Assembly (NCBI GenBank): GCA_020205615.1
Contig: CM035153.1
Location: 78,530,040-78,594,039, forward strand
Source: Panax quinquefolius
Lineage: Eukaryota > Streptophyta > Magnoliopsida > Apiales > Araliaceae
DNA: 64,000 nucleotides
Reading direction: 5' to 3'
In this document: in pieces, positions 34,265-46,735 of the stretch
How the letters are laid out: every line of letters starts with the position of its first letter
Position numbering within the stretch: position 1 is the first letter of the stretch
Program-made: the position numbers and the translations under genes
Notes under the pieces: generated by a model
Databases searched by the model: none
Seen by the model: only the letters and a program-made list of their open reading frames with translations
Told to the model about the DNA's origin: nothing

Positions 34265-36112
34265 TGTTAGGTTTGTAATATTCAAGAACGCAATTAAATT
34301 GCATAAATAAGTAAAAAACGTAAAAATCAGAGTTTAAAATTTTACAAACCATATATAGGATCACCCTTTATGCACAATTATTAATTAAACGAAAAAGATG
34401 AATAAGAAACATACCCTTGAAGTTCCGAGCTTCCTCAGGTAAAAGTTCACCTCCAATCCTTTTCGCGTTCAACTTGAATCCACCGGGTTTGGTTCCTTCC
34501 TTTGATCGGCGTTAGCCACCCAAGTGTTTGGCCTCTAGAGGTGATCCACCAAGGAAGAAGAAGGATTCAAGAAGATGGGTGATTGGCTAAACCCTAGTTT
34601 TTCTATCTCTATAGAAAAGGAGCGTACTCTCCAACCATTGGAATTATAACGTCGTCTTAATATCCGATATAAGACTCTCTCTTATAAAGATATCAAGTAA
34701 CCCTATTAAAATAAGGTATTATTTAATTAAACCCTTTTTAATTAAAGGGCCCTAATCTTATTAGGGATAATTAATTAAACTCCTTTAACTAATTTTCCTT
34801 CCTAATCCAATTAGGAATAAATGAGAGTACTTATATTAAATTAATTCCTAAACTCTTTTAGAAATTAAAATAATAATAATAATAATTGTAATAATATTAA
34901 TAAGACTCCTCTTATTAATTTATATTTAATATTTCCAAATTATTAAATAATAAATATTAAGCTATTTAATTTATTCTATCACCATAGATTAAATTAAATA
35001 CACATAACATATTATTACGATTATGCCATTAACTTCTTAAATAATTATTCTTCCTTTTATGGTGTGACCCTTTAGGTTCTCCATATTAAACCTAGGTTGT
35101 GAATAAATCAATCGAACAATTCTAATCTTATTTAAATAAATAAATTAAACAATTAATTTATTTAAATAAATAATATTTATTCTACAATAAGGATAAGCCT
35201 CCCTAGCGATCAACGACTTTCCAGATAATATAGATTTCAACATTAATCATAAAATAACCTTTGAGTAAATAGTTACCGTACAATTCAATCCTTCCACCAT
35301 ACAATGTCCCAATTAAATATAAGATATGGAATTACTGTCAAATCTTATTTTATTTAATTATATGTATTTTGATCCTTAAATGCACAACTCAAAATAATGC
35401 AAATTAGAAACTCCTTTCTAATTTCATTCGCGCCGCCAAGGACTCTTTGGGTTGTCATTTATCGAATCACATAGGACATTTCTCTTCTTTTATTAGAAGT
35501 GGTAGATTCTTTATTGATCATATATTATCTCCATGTACAACTTGTTATACCCAAGCATACCCTTTGATATACCCTAAGGGCTATAAGGAATAAGTCAAAG
35601 TATAACTCATCATACACAAGATACTATGATGATCTCAAGTCCAAGGATCACTTGTCTTACTATCACTACAGAATTCCTATTGACAGCAAGTAAAACTCCA
35701 TTAGGTATTCCTTAGCGAGCGTTCAAATGAACTTATTCTCTAATAAGCACCTACATACTTGCTTTAGTGTCTCCACACAAATGATCATGAGATCAATCAT
35801 CTTCATCCAATGAGCAAGCAACGTATGTACCAATCTATCTGGATTTAATAATCCCCAATTTAGTAATCCAACGATTGGGAACTATTTTAGTTTTAAGCTT
35901 TATAAGAATTTAGATCTCATTAGAATGATCATCATCATTATTCTAAAAGCATTGCTTAAAACTATGGGTTTATCACATATTATAAAAAAAGATCATGTAG
36001 ATAATTAAAAGCCCTTAATAAATTAATACTTTTTATTAATAAATGAATAAGATTGTTACAAAGTATATGCTTTATCATCAAACATGATTGGCTTGTATGC
36101 ATACGACTTTTA
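34265..36112 (-). mobile_element. Ty1/copia element B, 3' LTR (1.85 kb)
   Basis: Starts (left end) TGTTAGGTTTGTAATATTC after TSD GGGTT; its inner end is at 36112, where the usual CA reads TA. It is collinear with 41466-43319 and shares with it a segment (ATAACGTCGTCTTAATATC) absent from the A LTRs. Confidence 0.9.
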
Positions 36113-36126
36113 ATCTCCCACTTGCA
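36113..36126 (-). other. Polypurine tract of copia element B
   Basis: The minus strand reads GTGCAAGTGGGAGAT next to the LTR, the same as in element A. Confidence 0.85.
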
Positions 36127-36139
36127 CTAAATCCAATCG

Positions 36140-38270
36140 TCATGGTATCTCATACACTTCTTCTCTAAGTGACGATTATCCTGCTGTTGGATAAGCTTTA
36201 GTTAATGGATATGTAATGTTGTTCATGAGAGTCCACTATCTCTATAGTGATTTCCCATCTTTCAATGATTCCTATAATCAAATGAAAGTGCTACAACACA
36301 TGTTTAGATCCAAGAAGAGACTTAGGAACTATTCCTAGTTCTGTAATGAACTTATCATCCAAATAATCAACTTGCAGCTTCATTTACAGCTATATACTCT
36401 GTCTTTATCATTTAACCAGCAACCTTTTGCTATTTGGAACCATTCAAATTCACTACACCACTGTTCAATGTAACACTTTACCTTAAAGTGGATTTTCGGT
36501 CGTCTTGGTCTGTCTGAAAAACTTGAGTCTGTAAAGCCCTCTAGTTTTAATTCAGACCCACCATGTATATGATCACATCCTTAGTACCAGTAAAGTACTT
36601 TAAGATGTTTTTCACTGTCTCACAGTGAACTTCTCCAGAATATGACTGATCAACATCAAGTCTCGTATATTTCATTGCATACATGATAGTTACTCATGCG
36701 ATCTCTCTTTTGGAGTCTATGGGGACTATTAAGAGAGATACACTCCATGGCTCATCAACATGAGACGTCTCTTGGAGTTTTTCGTGCTAAACTACTTTAG
36801 CATCAAATGAATATACGTTCCTTGGGTTAAGCTGAGCATCCTTTTCAATCTATCTCTATAGATTTGCATCCCCAATAACGATACTCTTCCCAAATCATTC
36901 ATGGAGGAATGTTTAGACAACTTTATCTTTCTTGATTGTAGCATTGGTATGTAATTCCTCATCCGTATTATATCAACATATAATACTAGAAATTTCAAGA
37001 CGCTCCCACTGACCCTTTTGTACACACTAGAACTCTTACCTCATCGTATGTAACTTTGGATCATCATCTTCTATGATGCATACCTCATCATCATCATCCA
37101 TGATGAATCCATACCTCCTAGGTATCTTTGATTATATTCGATTCTGATTCGGTTGTGGTATAATAGGTCTACATCTGAGTTCCTCTTATTTGACTTATAG
37201 TGTTTTGTGGTTCTTGAACTCTTCAAGATCTATTATCCTCCCACTAGCCCTTTCAATGATAAACACCTTTATCTTAGAAGGAAGCGTGTTTCATAATAAA
37301 CACCTTTTGCTAAGTAGGATTATAGAACATTTACCCTAAACTTACTTTTTAGGATGTCCCACAAATCAGATTTGTCAAATCTTGTCCTAAGCTTATCCTT
37401 TGAAACCGCTTTCACATAAGTTAGACAACCCCTTATCTTAACATACTTAAGATTAGGAATCCTCCCCATCCATAACTTTTATGGAGTCTTGGGCCTAGAA
37501 TTTAGAGGTTACCTTTTCGTAGATATCTGACCATTTCTAGGATATGACCCTAGATGGATCTTTGGAATGTCGGTAAAATCATTATGGATCGCACCATGTT
37601 CAAATAGGTACGATTTTTCCTTTCAGATACATCAATCAATTATTATGTATCGAGAGGCGTCCATTATGAGAAAACCATTTGAGATGATCTAGAAACTTAT
37701 TGCACAAGTATTCCTTCCTTGATCCGATCAAAGAATCCTAATACTTTGCCAATTTGTTTCACTTTGAATTCTTTGAACCTTTCAAATAATTCACACTTGT
37801 ATTTCAGCAAATACACACATTCAACTCTTTGAATGATCATCTCCTTTTCTTATACTAGTTTGTTCAATTTGCAAAATATATTTTTCACGTAAGTCAGTAT
37901 ACAAAATCCATTAAGTAATATTCAGATTCTATACAAAACATTATTATTATAAATAGAACAACAATTGTTCTTAATTATAATACCAAAAATTTTATTGTCC
38001 AACAACAAAATAGAAATAATATTTCTAACAAGAACCTCGAAATACAATAACAACTTATTGACTTAATAGATTTTCCCATAGGCATTGCTAAACTATAAGT
38101 TTCTATGGCTAATGTAGCAACCTTTGCTTCATTTCCCACACATAGGATTACTTATCTATGTTCGACTTTCCACTTACCTTGGTCCCTTCATAAATCTATA
38201 TTTATGATAACCAAAGTCAGTATCTAATACCCAAGTAGAACCTTGACTTAAAGAAAAAATTATTTTAAAT
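36140..38270 (-). pseudogene. pol: Deleted pol of copia element B
   Basis: Collinear with the pol remnant of element A and broken at the same protease-integrase join. RT is readable at 37025-36792: VSGS, then LYVDII where LYVDDI is expected (one catalytic Asp codon missing), then PMLQS, and a run ending IYRDRLKRMLSLTQGTYI. The RNase H start (SYSGEVHCETVKNILKY) follows near 36640. About 100 bases present in A just upstream of RT (26253-26350) are missing here. Stops and frameshifts throughout; it cannot encode active enzyme. Confidence 0.8.
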
Positions 38271-38329
38271 CATGAACAAATTTGTATTTGTAACCAAAAC
38301 TTCACTAAGCTTCTTTGGTTAGCCTCTCG

Positions 38330-38976
38330 CAAGATGCTTCTTCTGCAGTTTCTTTCCAAGTGTCCAGGGCTTATTGCGGTGGAAGCAAACTCCTTTGCTA
38401 TCCGTATCGCTTTTGTTCTTATTATCCTTTGTTTTTGCCTTTCTATATACCTTCTTTGAATCGTTCTTCTTTTCGGAAGATCCTTTGGCCCCCTACCAAG
38501 AAGACATGGTCTTTCTTGGTTGGAAAGTGACTCTCAACATTTTTCAACATATTAAGCAAATCAAGAAGTCGATATCTAGCTTGTTCATATGAAAAATTCA
38601 CAACAATTGTGAAAGGAGTTAGGGAGTGAGTGCAAGATCAAATCTTGGCTCAACTCTCCATCCATGACAAAACCAGTTGTCCTAATTGATCAATCAAATT
38701 GATTATGTTAAGAACTTTTTATGCATCTTGTAGTGTCAGCCGGTTATTCTAGATCGGAAGAGCTCCTTAGATATGTCGATATTTATTAGTCCTACTTTCC
38801 TCACCATCAACTACTTGGCGTGCAGGGAGTATAGTAGAAGTATCCATAGTTTCAGTGACGACGACGTCAAGCTTGTTACTCATGGATACGAGCATGATGC
38901 ATTAAGCATGGCGTGCATCATCTTGCCACTTTCTAAAAGTAGCAATCTCTTCCTCGAGGCATTATCTCGCAACCAT
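38330..38976 (-). pseudogene. gag: gag remnant of copia element B
   Basis: Aligns with element A gag over its length, with the likely ATG at 38976. It is more decayed than A: in the zinc knuckle the second Cys reads Arg (CFHRNKP) and the His/Cys end is shifted. The plus-strand frames at 38315-38592 are antisense readings of this gag. Confidence 0.65.
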
Positions 38977-39319
38977 TGCGAGGATAGGCATATTAAGGAT
39001 ATAAGATAGCTTTTTAGCCGTGAGAACTATTCTCAATTTCCTTAACCAATCCGTTTAATTCTATCCAGATTAAATAACATCTAATATGCTTCAAGTGATA
39101 GTAATTTAGACATTGTAAAATTTTGTAAATGAATTTGTAATTAACAACATTTTAACATACATTCTTTTATTAATTACCAAAATAAATTAGGTCTTGTTTT
39201 AAATTGGTATCTCCCACTATTTTCTTCAAACTATATTACCCTCACTTATATAGTTTAAGCAAAATCTAATTAAAGATTTGCTAGTGAGAATAAGGATCCC
39301 ATTTCAAATGTATATAGCC

Positions 39320-39611
39320 TTGTGGTGACACAACAAACTATATATAAATAAATAGGTAGACAACTTTTTTGTCAATTACATCAACTATGCAACTCCTTTT
39401 CTTTTGCCTCTTAGATTATTTTGATCAAGTGGTGGCACATTCGAATCAAAATTATCCAAGTTAAGTCCGACCTAGCACTCCATATATTCAAAAAGAAAAA
39501 TATCATCCTTGTGGTGACACAACAAAACAATATTGTTCAATTTTCTTTATAAGCATCAAATGTGATAAATTAACATCTTAAATACTTAATACTTGCCTTG
39601 TGGTGACACAA
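39320..39611 (-). repeat. Three dispersed TTGTG-GTGA-CACAA motifs (element B leader)
   Basis: Identical 14-base copies lie at 39320-39333, 39509-39522 and 39598-39611, at the same spacing as in element A. All three differ from the A version in the same loop bases while the stem is unchanged. Confidence 0.85.
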
Positions 39612-40395
39612 CAAACTCATATTAAATATTTAATACTCTATTAATTTTATCATGCTAGATGGCGACGTTCGATATTCCAAATATCTTTGAACGCTTAGGA
39701 CTTAATATAAAAAAATTTTGAGGGATTTATAATTAAATGTCTCATCTTGTTTATGCAGCATGCAAATATATATATATAAAATACGCTATTATATTAATTA
39801 ACATGCGAAGCATGTTTGCATAATATATATTATATATAGTATAAGCATGCACATATAGAATACTATATTCTACTTGGATTGAATATGGACTTTTATTCTA
39901 GTTTGGTTCACTAGAGCCACCAAGTGAACCAAAAGGTCAAACCCTAGGGGTGCAAAAAATAATATTTAAATATAACTATTACATTTAAACCCGGGTTCCA
40001 TTACAAACGGGTCTTCACACGCTCCTTGTCCCTTGATTTCCAATTCTTCAAAATTAATTCTAACTATTCCTATTACAAAATTATTTAAAATAAATAGAAA
40101 CCTTGATCAGCAGTCAAGGGGAAGTACATAGGAGGGAGATAGAATTTACATTAAGAAAAATTAGAGAAGGCGAGGCACGTTGAGACCCCATTTAATAAAA
40201 CACATACATTCATGCATCCAACTAAAATAAAATCCAATCACATTGGTCAATAGTTCATAATCAATCCCATTTATTATCATACACATCACCATATGCATCA
40301 ATAAATAACATTCATATCATGAATAATAAACATTCAATATATATTGATATCATTTAATGGGCAAATTTAGTTAGTATAAAATCTAATTTTGAATC

Positions 40396-40925
40396 AAAAT
40401 AAACTCCTTTATTTTAATCCAAATTTAAATTAAAATAAAACTATTTTATTTTAATTTATCCAATTTTGAATAAAATAAACTATTTTATTTTAATCAAAAT
40501 CTTTAATCAAAATAAACTCCTTTATTTTAATTAATTATGGAATCCAATTCAAAAAAAATAAACTCCTTTATTAAAGGAAACACGGATTCTCTTTCCTATT
40601 CACAAATAAACTCTTTTATTTTGAATAATATGAAATCTTATTTTATATCTAAATAAACTCCTTTATTTAAGGAAATACGGATTCTCTTTCTATTCATAAA
40701 TAAACTCTTTTATTTAGAATAATATGAAATCTTATTTCATATCTAAATAAACTCCTTTATTTAAGGAAAGATGGAATACAATTTCAACTCCAATTAGTTA
40801 TCATGGAATCAAATTCCAACTCTAATTAGTTAGCATGAAATTTAATTTTAAAATTAAAATAAACTTTATATTTTAATATAAAATAAACTTTTTATTTTAA
40901 TATTAAAATAAAATTTTATTTTAAT
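40396..40925 (-). repeat. Array of AAATAAA-CTCC-TTTATTT hairpins (element B leader)
   Basis: About seven copies (about 40397, 40508, 40557, 40604, 40651, 40697, 40744), two with loop CTTT/CTCTT variants, plus CTA-loop and ATAAACTTTTTAT forms. The spacing of 46-47 bases matches element A. Confidence 0.85.
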
Positions 40926-40945
40926 AATAAAATTATTAAGAATAT

Positions 40946-41003
40946 TATATATATATATAATAATAAAACAAAACCGTTATATATATATATATAATAAAAT
41001 CGT

Positions 41004-41041
<38 letters not shown>
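40946..41041. repeat. (TA)n with embedded AACCGTTAT units
   Basis: Three TA runs separated by two copies of an AATAAAA(C/T)CGTTAT segment. This is a local duplication of a TA tract in the B leader. Confidence 0.85.
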
Positions 41042-41450
41042 CGATACAATATGATTCCAAGTGAATCACCGCCAAATTTTCTTATAAATCGATCTAGCCA
41101 CGTGAAAGAGGTAATGGCCACCTGATCCTTTTAATCCCTTTAAAGTCATCATGCTCCATGCTCCAGGAGAAAATAACAAAGAACAAGTAAGCACGTGAAT
41201 CACAAAAGCATGTGATGGGAATGTTATGGGATGAAACCCCTTGCAACTCCCTTGAACATTCACGCATCACAAGAAAAAATGGCACACGGAATTTAAAAAA
41301 AAATGTGCAGTATGCGATTTTTTTTTATTTTTTATTTTTTTATTTTTTAAAAAAATTTTATATAAAAAAATTATGCCCAATTAAATTGTTCTAAACACAT
41401 ATCAATATACATATCAAATTAAAATAATTAATAATTTGCATAAAAGTTTG

Positions 41451-41462
41451 GCTCTGATGCCA
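41451..41462 (-). other. Primer-binding site of copia element B
   Basis: The minus strand reads TGGCATCAGAGC: one mismatch (T to C) from the initiator-Met tRNA complement found in elements A and X. Confidence 0.85.
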
Positions 41463-41465
41463 CCT

Positions 41466-43319
41466 TGTTAGGTTTGTAATATTCAAGAACGCAATCAAAT
41501 TGCATAAATAAGCGGAAACGTGTAAAAATCAGAGTTTAAAATTTTACAAACCATATACCCGGATCACCCTTTATGCACAATTATTAATTAAACGAAAAAG
41601 ATGAATAAGAAACATACCCTTGAAGATCCGAGCTTCCTCAGGTACAAGTTCACCTCCAATCCTTTTCGCGTTCAACTTGAATCCACCGGGTTTGGTTCCT
41701 TCCTTTGATCAACGTTAGCCACCCAAGTGTTTGGCCTCTAGAGGTGATCCACCAAGGAAGAAGAAGGATTCAAGAAGATGGGTGGTTGGCTAAACCCTAG
41801 TTTTTCTATCTCTATAGAAAAGGAGCGTACTCTCCAACCATTGGAATTATAACGTCGTCTTAATATCTGATATAAGACTCCTCTTATAAAGATATCAAGT
41901 AACCCTATTAAAATAAGGTATTATTTAATTAAACCCTTTTAATTAAAGGGGCTCCTAATCTTATTAGGGATAATTAATTAAACTCCTTTAACTAATTTTC
42001 CTTCCTAATCCAATTAGGAATAAATGAGATACTTATATTAAATTAATTCCTAAACTCTTTTAGAAATTAAAATAATAATAATAATTGTAATAATATTAAT
42101 AAGACTCCTCTTATTAATTTATATTTAATATTTCTAAAATATTAAATAATAAATATTAAGCTATTTAATTTATTATATCACCATAGATTAAATTAAATAC
42201 ACATAACATATTATTACGATTATGCCATTAACTTCTTAAATAATTATTCTTCCTTTTATGGTGTGACCCTTTAGGTTCTCCATATTAAACCGGTTGTGAA
42301 TAAATCAATTAGAACAATTCTAATCTTATTTAAATAAATAAATTAAACAATTAATTTATTTAAATAAATAATATTTATTCTACAATAGGATAAGCCTCCC
42401 TAGCGATCAACGACTTTCCGGATAATATAGATTTCTACATTAATCATAAAAAGAACCTTTGAGTAAATAGTTACTGCAGACAATTCAATCCTTCCACCAT
42501 ACAATGTCCCAATTAAATAAAAGACATGGAATTCTTTGTCAAGTCTTATTTTATTTAATTATATGTATTTCGATCCTTAAATGCACAACTCCAAATAATG
42601 CAAATTAGAAACTCCTTTCTAATTTCATTATGCCTTGGCCAAGGACTACTGGGTTGTCATTTATCGAATCACATAGGACATTTCTCTTCTTTTATTAGAA
42701 GTGGTAGATTCTTTATTGATCATATATTATCTCCATGTACAACTTGTTATACCCAAGCATACCCTTTGATATACCCTAATGGTCTTAAGGAATAAGTCAA
42801 AGTATAACTCATCATACACAAGATACTATGATGATCTCAAGTCCAAGGATCACTTGTACTACTATCACTACTGAGAATTCCTATTGACGGAAAGTAAAAC
42901 TCCATTAGGTATTCCTTAGCGAGCCACGTCAAAGTGAACTTATTCTCTAATAAGCACCTACATACTTGCTTTAGTGTCTCCACACAAATGATCATGAGAT
43001 CAATCATCCTCATCCAATGAGTAAGCAACGTATGTACCAATCTACCGGATTTACTAATCCCCAATTTAGTAATCCAACGATTGGGAACTATTTTAGTTTT
43101 AAGCTTTATAAGAATTTAGATCTCATTAGAATGATCATCATCATTATTCTAAAAGCATTGCTTAAAACTATGGGTTTATCACATATTATAAAACAAACAT
43201 CATGTAGATAATTAAAAGCCCTTAATAAATTAATACTTTTTATTAATAAATGAATAAGATTGTTACAAAGTATATGCTTTATCATCAAACATGATTAGCT
43301 TGTATGCATACGACTTTCA
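41466..43319 (-). mobile_element. Ty1/copia element B, 5' LTR (1.85 kb)
   Basis: TG...CA bounded and followed by GGGTT (43320-43324), identical to 34260-34264. The joined flanks GATCATGGGTTGCCCCAT match the uninterrupted R1 sequence at about 22360-22378. The small frames at 42598-43288 are LTR sequence. Confidence 0.92.
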
Positions 43320-43324
43320 GGGTT

Positions 43325-44062
43325 GCCCCATAGGTCACCCTAACCCATTGGATTAATAGTTTGGGCTTTAGGTTTAATTAACTTATCTTACACTTTGGAC
43401 TTGTATTAACAAACTTACTTGGGCTCTAACATTACTTACACTTGGGCTTCCACATTAACTTCTATTGGACTTTACAAATTACTACACAATTCTACAAGTC
43501 CATTTCATATGGCTTAAAGCCTTAGTAAATATTCTCTACGTATTAATCTCGTATTCTAACTCGTATACTTATTCAATATATACGACATACCATCATTCAT
43601 ACATACTCATATAATACTTCGTATCATACTCATATTCATTACCTCGTACAATACCTACGTATTATACGATCATTACTTTAGCTCCTTAACGCTTTATTTT
43701 CCCTAACGTTCTCAAATTAAGTCCGCAAGCGAAAAATTACGTTTTCCATACTCGAATTATTATAACATAATCCGTCTTACCTCGATATTCTATCGTTACG
43801 TATTTCTTGGAAGTTCAAAAATAATTCCAGAGCAGAAATCAATAAATACTATTTTTCGAAAAATTTCTCAAAAAACTTTTATTTTCGTCTAGGAAATTCA
43901 AACACTTTAATTCCTTCACGTAGTTAAAATACTACGAGGTTCCTAGGTTATATAATGACATTCATCTTACTAACACATAGTAATAACAAATATTATAATT
44001 TTATTCATTATTTAATTAAATAAAATTATTTTATAATGGATCCGAATTTCTCGGTCGTTACA
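43325..44062 (-). mobile_element. Y-element LTR copy R2, right segment (LTR start)
   Basis: The minus-strand LTR start TGTAACGACCGAG lies at 44062 with a purine tract just outside, so R2 is the 3' LTR of the gag-pol to its right. It matches R1 22380-23122 nearly base for base in long blocks. Confidence 0.8.
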
Positions 44063-44074
44063 TTCTTCCCCCCT
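44063..44074 (-). other. Polypurine tract of element Y
   Basis: The minus strand reads AGGGGGGAAGAA adjacent to the LTR start. Confidence 0.8.
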
Positions 44075-44105
44075 TATAAAGATTCTGTCCCTAGAATCTC
44101 GTCTC

Positions 44106-45204
44106 ACTTTACACAAACAACTGAGGGTAATCTTTCCTTATCTTTTCTTCCAATTCCCACGTTACTTTTTCTGCATCGTGGTTCTTCCATAACATCTTCA
44201 CGGAAGGTATAACTTTATTCCGTAGAACTTGCTCTTTTTTATCGATAATTTGAATCGGAATCTCTTCGTACGTTAAGTCCTTCTCAATATGAATAGGCCC
44301 ATACTCTATCACGTGTTTATAATCCGGCTTTTAAGGATGTAACAGAAATACATGAAACACGTTATGTATTCGTTCTAGGTCTGGAGGTAATGCTATCATA
44401 TAAGCTACCTCGCCTACCCGTTTTAACACTTCAAAAGGTCTTATAAACCTTTGACTTAACTTTCTCTTCTTTCCAAAGAGTATCTTTCCTTTCCAGAGAG
44501 GTACCTTTAGAAACACTTAAGAGTCTATTTTAAACTCCCTATTTTCTCGATGCGAGTCCGCATACTTTTCTCTGTCTTGAGTACGCTCAGCAGGTGACGA
44601 TCGTCAGATCAACTTCACTATATCCATTGCTTGTTTCGCACCAATTCTGGCCCTAGCATTCAGCATTCTCCCACTTCGTCCCAACATAGTGGTGTTCTGC
44701 ACTTCCTTCAATATAAGGCTTTGTAAGGCGACATACCAATGCTTGCATGATAACTGTTGTTATACGCAAATTCTACTAATGGTAGATGATCATCCCAACT
44801 ACCCTTAAAATCAATGACGCAAGATCTTAACATATCTTCTAACGTCTAAATTGTCCTCTCGCTCTGTCCATCGATTTGTGGATGATACGATGTACTCAAA
44901 TTCAACTGCGTTCCTAACTGCTCTTGCAGACTCCTCCAAAAGTTTGATGTGAATTGTGGATCACGATCTGACACAATCGAAACTGGTACTCCATGTCTGG
45001 AAATTATTTCCTTAACATAAAGTTTAGCTAACTTGTCCAAGTTATACTTGACCCTAATCAGCAAGAAGTGAGCCGACTTCGTCAACCGGTCCACTATTGC
45101 ATCATACCCTTTCATTGTAATCGGAAGTCCCACCACAAAATCCATCGTTATATGCTCCCACTTCCACTCCGGGATCTCTAATGACTGTAAAAAACCACTT
45201 GGTC
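44106..45204 (-). pseudogene. pol: C-terminal end of Ty3/gypsy pol (element Y): integrase core and chromodomain-like tail
   Basis: Integrase inserts element cDNA into chromosomes. In sense order: the catalytic core with MDFVVGLP (first Asp), IVSDRDPQF (second Asp) and the [16 protein letters not shown] end that carries the catalytic Glu (45160-44846); then a GPFEVLKRVGEVAY-like tail domain (here RPFEVLKRVGEVAY, 44450); then a VKMLWKNHDAEKVTWE block (about 44190) ending DYPQLFV before the stop at 44109. That ending fits a chromodomain-bearing Ty3/gypsy lineage (Tekay-like). The frame is split by stops near 44830, 44520 and 44320. The upstream part is cut off at 45204 by insertion of element U and must lie beyond the right edge of the window. 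Confidence 0.85.
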
Positions 45205-46569
45205 TGTAACACCCCCTTTCCAAAATAGAAAGAGAGATTACTCAAAACACAATAGATCTAAGGAAGATCACAAAGCTCTAAACCACAAAAGAAAAATCTC
45301 ATAATAATTCAATGTCATAAGATAGACCATAATAAATGCCACACTGGCTTAATCCACAATCTAAAATAATTATTACAACTTAAATAAATTAATGTATCAA
45401 AGCCTAACAAAATATATCAAAACTATTGGATTAAAGGAAGCTCTCGTCACACTTGCCCTTGATCCCCCTGATTACCTACCAGAAGAAAAACACAGCATGA
45501 GCCAAATGCCCAGTACAGATATAGAATACAAATAATGAACCGAAATAACTAACTCAATTAAATGAAATGAGACGAAATGAACTGAAATGAAATGAACAAA
45601 ACTAACACAACGAAATAATAGGTTGAATCAAATGGTTGAGTATTATTTCATACCGAGCTCAAAACAAATAGTAATATACCTTGCCACACAGGCAATCAAA
45701 ATAATGCCACACAGGCAATCACACATCGGACTGTGCAATCCAGATGCGTGCAAAATTGGAAGGGGTGTTTGGCACAAACATCACCACTCCGAAGAACTGA
45801 AGCGTCAGAACAAAAAACTAGGGTCAACCCATACACCTCCCACAACAAAACACCAAATGGCCAACTCCCACTGGAGCACAAAACGGAGACGCCATGGACT
45901 GATCACACCGCTACGGAAGGTGTCATGCCTCGGTGCCAAGAGGACATGCCTATGGTACTCCCACAAGTGGTTATAGCTCAGGTATACCCTACGGTATTCT
46001 AACAAAAATACCATGTCACAACAAATGCGACACAATATCAACACAAAGGGGTTCTAACGTGTACATGTTAAATCGAACGAATCATCAACACAAGTCTCTA
46101 GAAATATACTAACATGTACATCACTACGAAAATAGAAATAAATATTAAACATGATAAAAGAGTTCAAAGAGTACAAGTTGTGATATTCTAAAGATCAAAA
46201 TAAACTATCATATGAATTTCACTAAGATTAAGGTATCGAGATAATATTCGCAATCAAAACTAGAAGCAAAACGAACAAACTAAAATTAAAGAGTATTGCT
46301 GAATGGGTACGGAATTCGTACCTGGATTAAGCAATGTAATACCTAAAGTATATTCCAAAAACTCGTTTAGACTATCTCCGTTCAATCTAAATAATTTAAT
46401 AAGATTTTATTACAATCCAATCATTAATAACATAGTACAATTAAATTTTATTATTAAAATTTTTTATAACTATGTCGATAAAATTAATTAATTCAAATTA
46501 ATATACATAACTTCAATTGATTTACTAATTAGTTATAAATTTCATGACCAAAAAGTTTATTAACATTTA

Positions 46570-46592
<23 letters not shown>
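46570..46592. repeat. (TA)n microsatellite in U LTR
   Basis: About eleven TA units, followed by an (ATA)n-like stretch to 46621. Confidence 0.9.
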
Positions 46593-46600
<8 letters not shown>

Positions 46601-46654
46601 CACATATAATAATAATAATAAAATCAACGTCTTATGATTAATATGCTGCTTATG

Positions 46655-46656
<2 letters not shown>

Positions 46657-46731
<75 letters not shown>
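46657..46731. repeat. Long (TA)n microsatellite in U LTR
   Basis: About 37 TA units without interruption, the longest dinucleotide tract in the window. Confidence 0.97.

Positions 46732-46735
<4 letters not shown>

Larger units (their letters stand above)
38977..41450 (-). other. Long untranslated leader of copia element B
   Basis: About 2.5 kb, collinear with the A leader and without protein domains. It carries three TTGTG-GTGA-CACAA motifs, the hairpin array and TA-rich repeats. The overlapping 60-65-aa frames at 41066-41394 are not supported. Confidence 0.7.

Noticed and set aside
45623..46044. Overlapping 117-aa, 89-aa and 79-aa reading frames on both strands
   Set aside because: They lie wholly inside the LTR of element U, overlap each other in several frames, and show no domain. 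They are more likely to reflect locally higher GC content than a gene.
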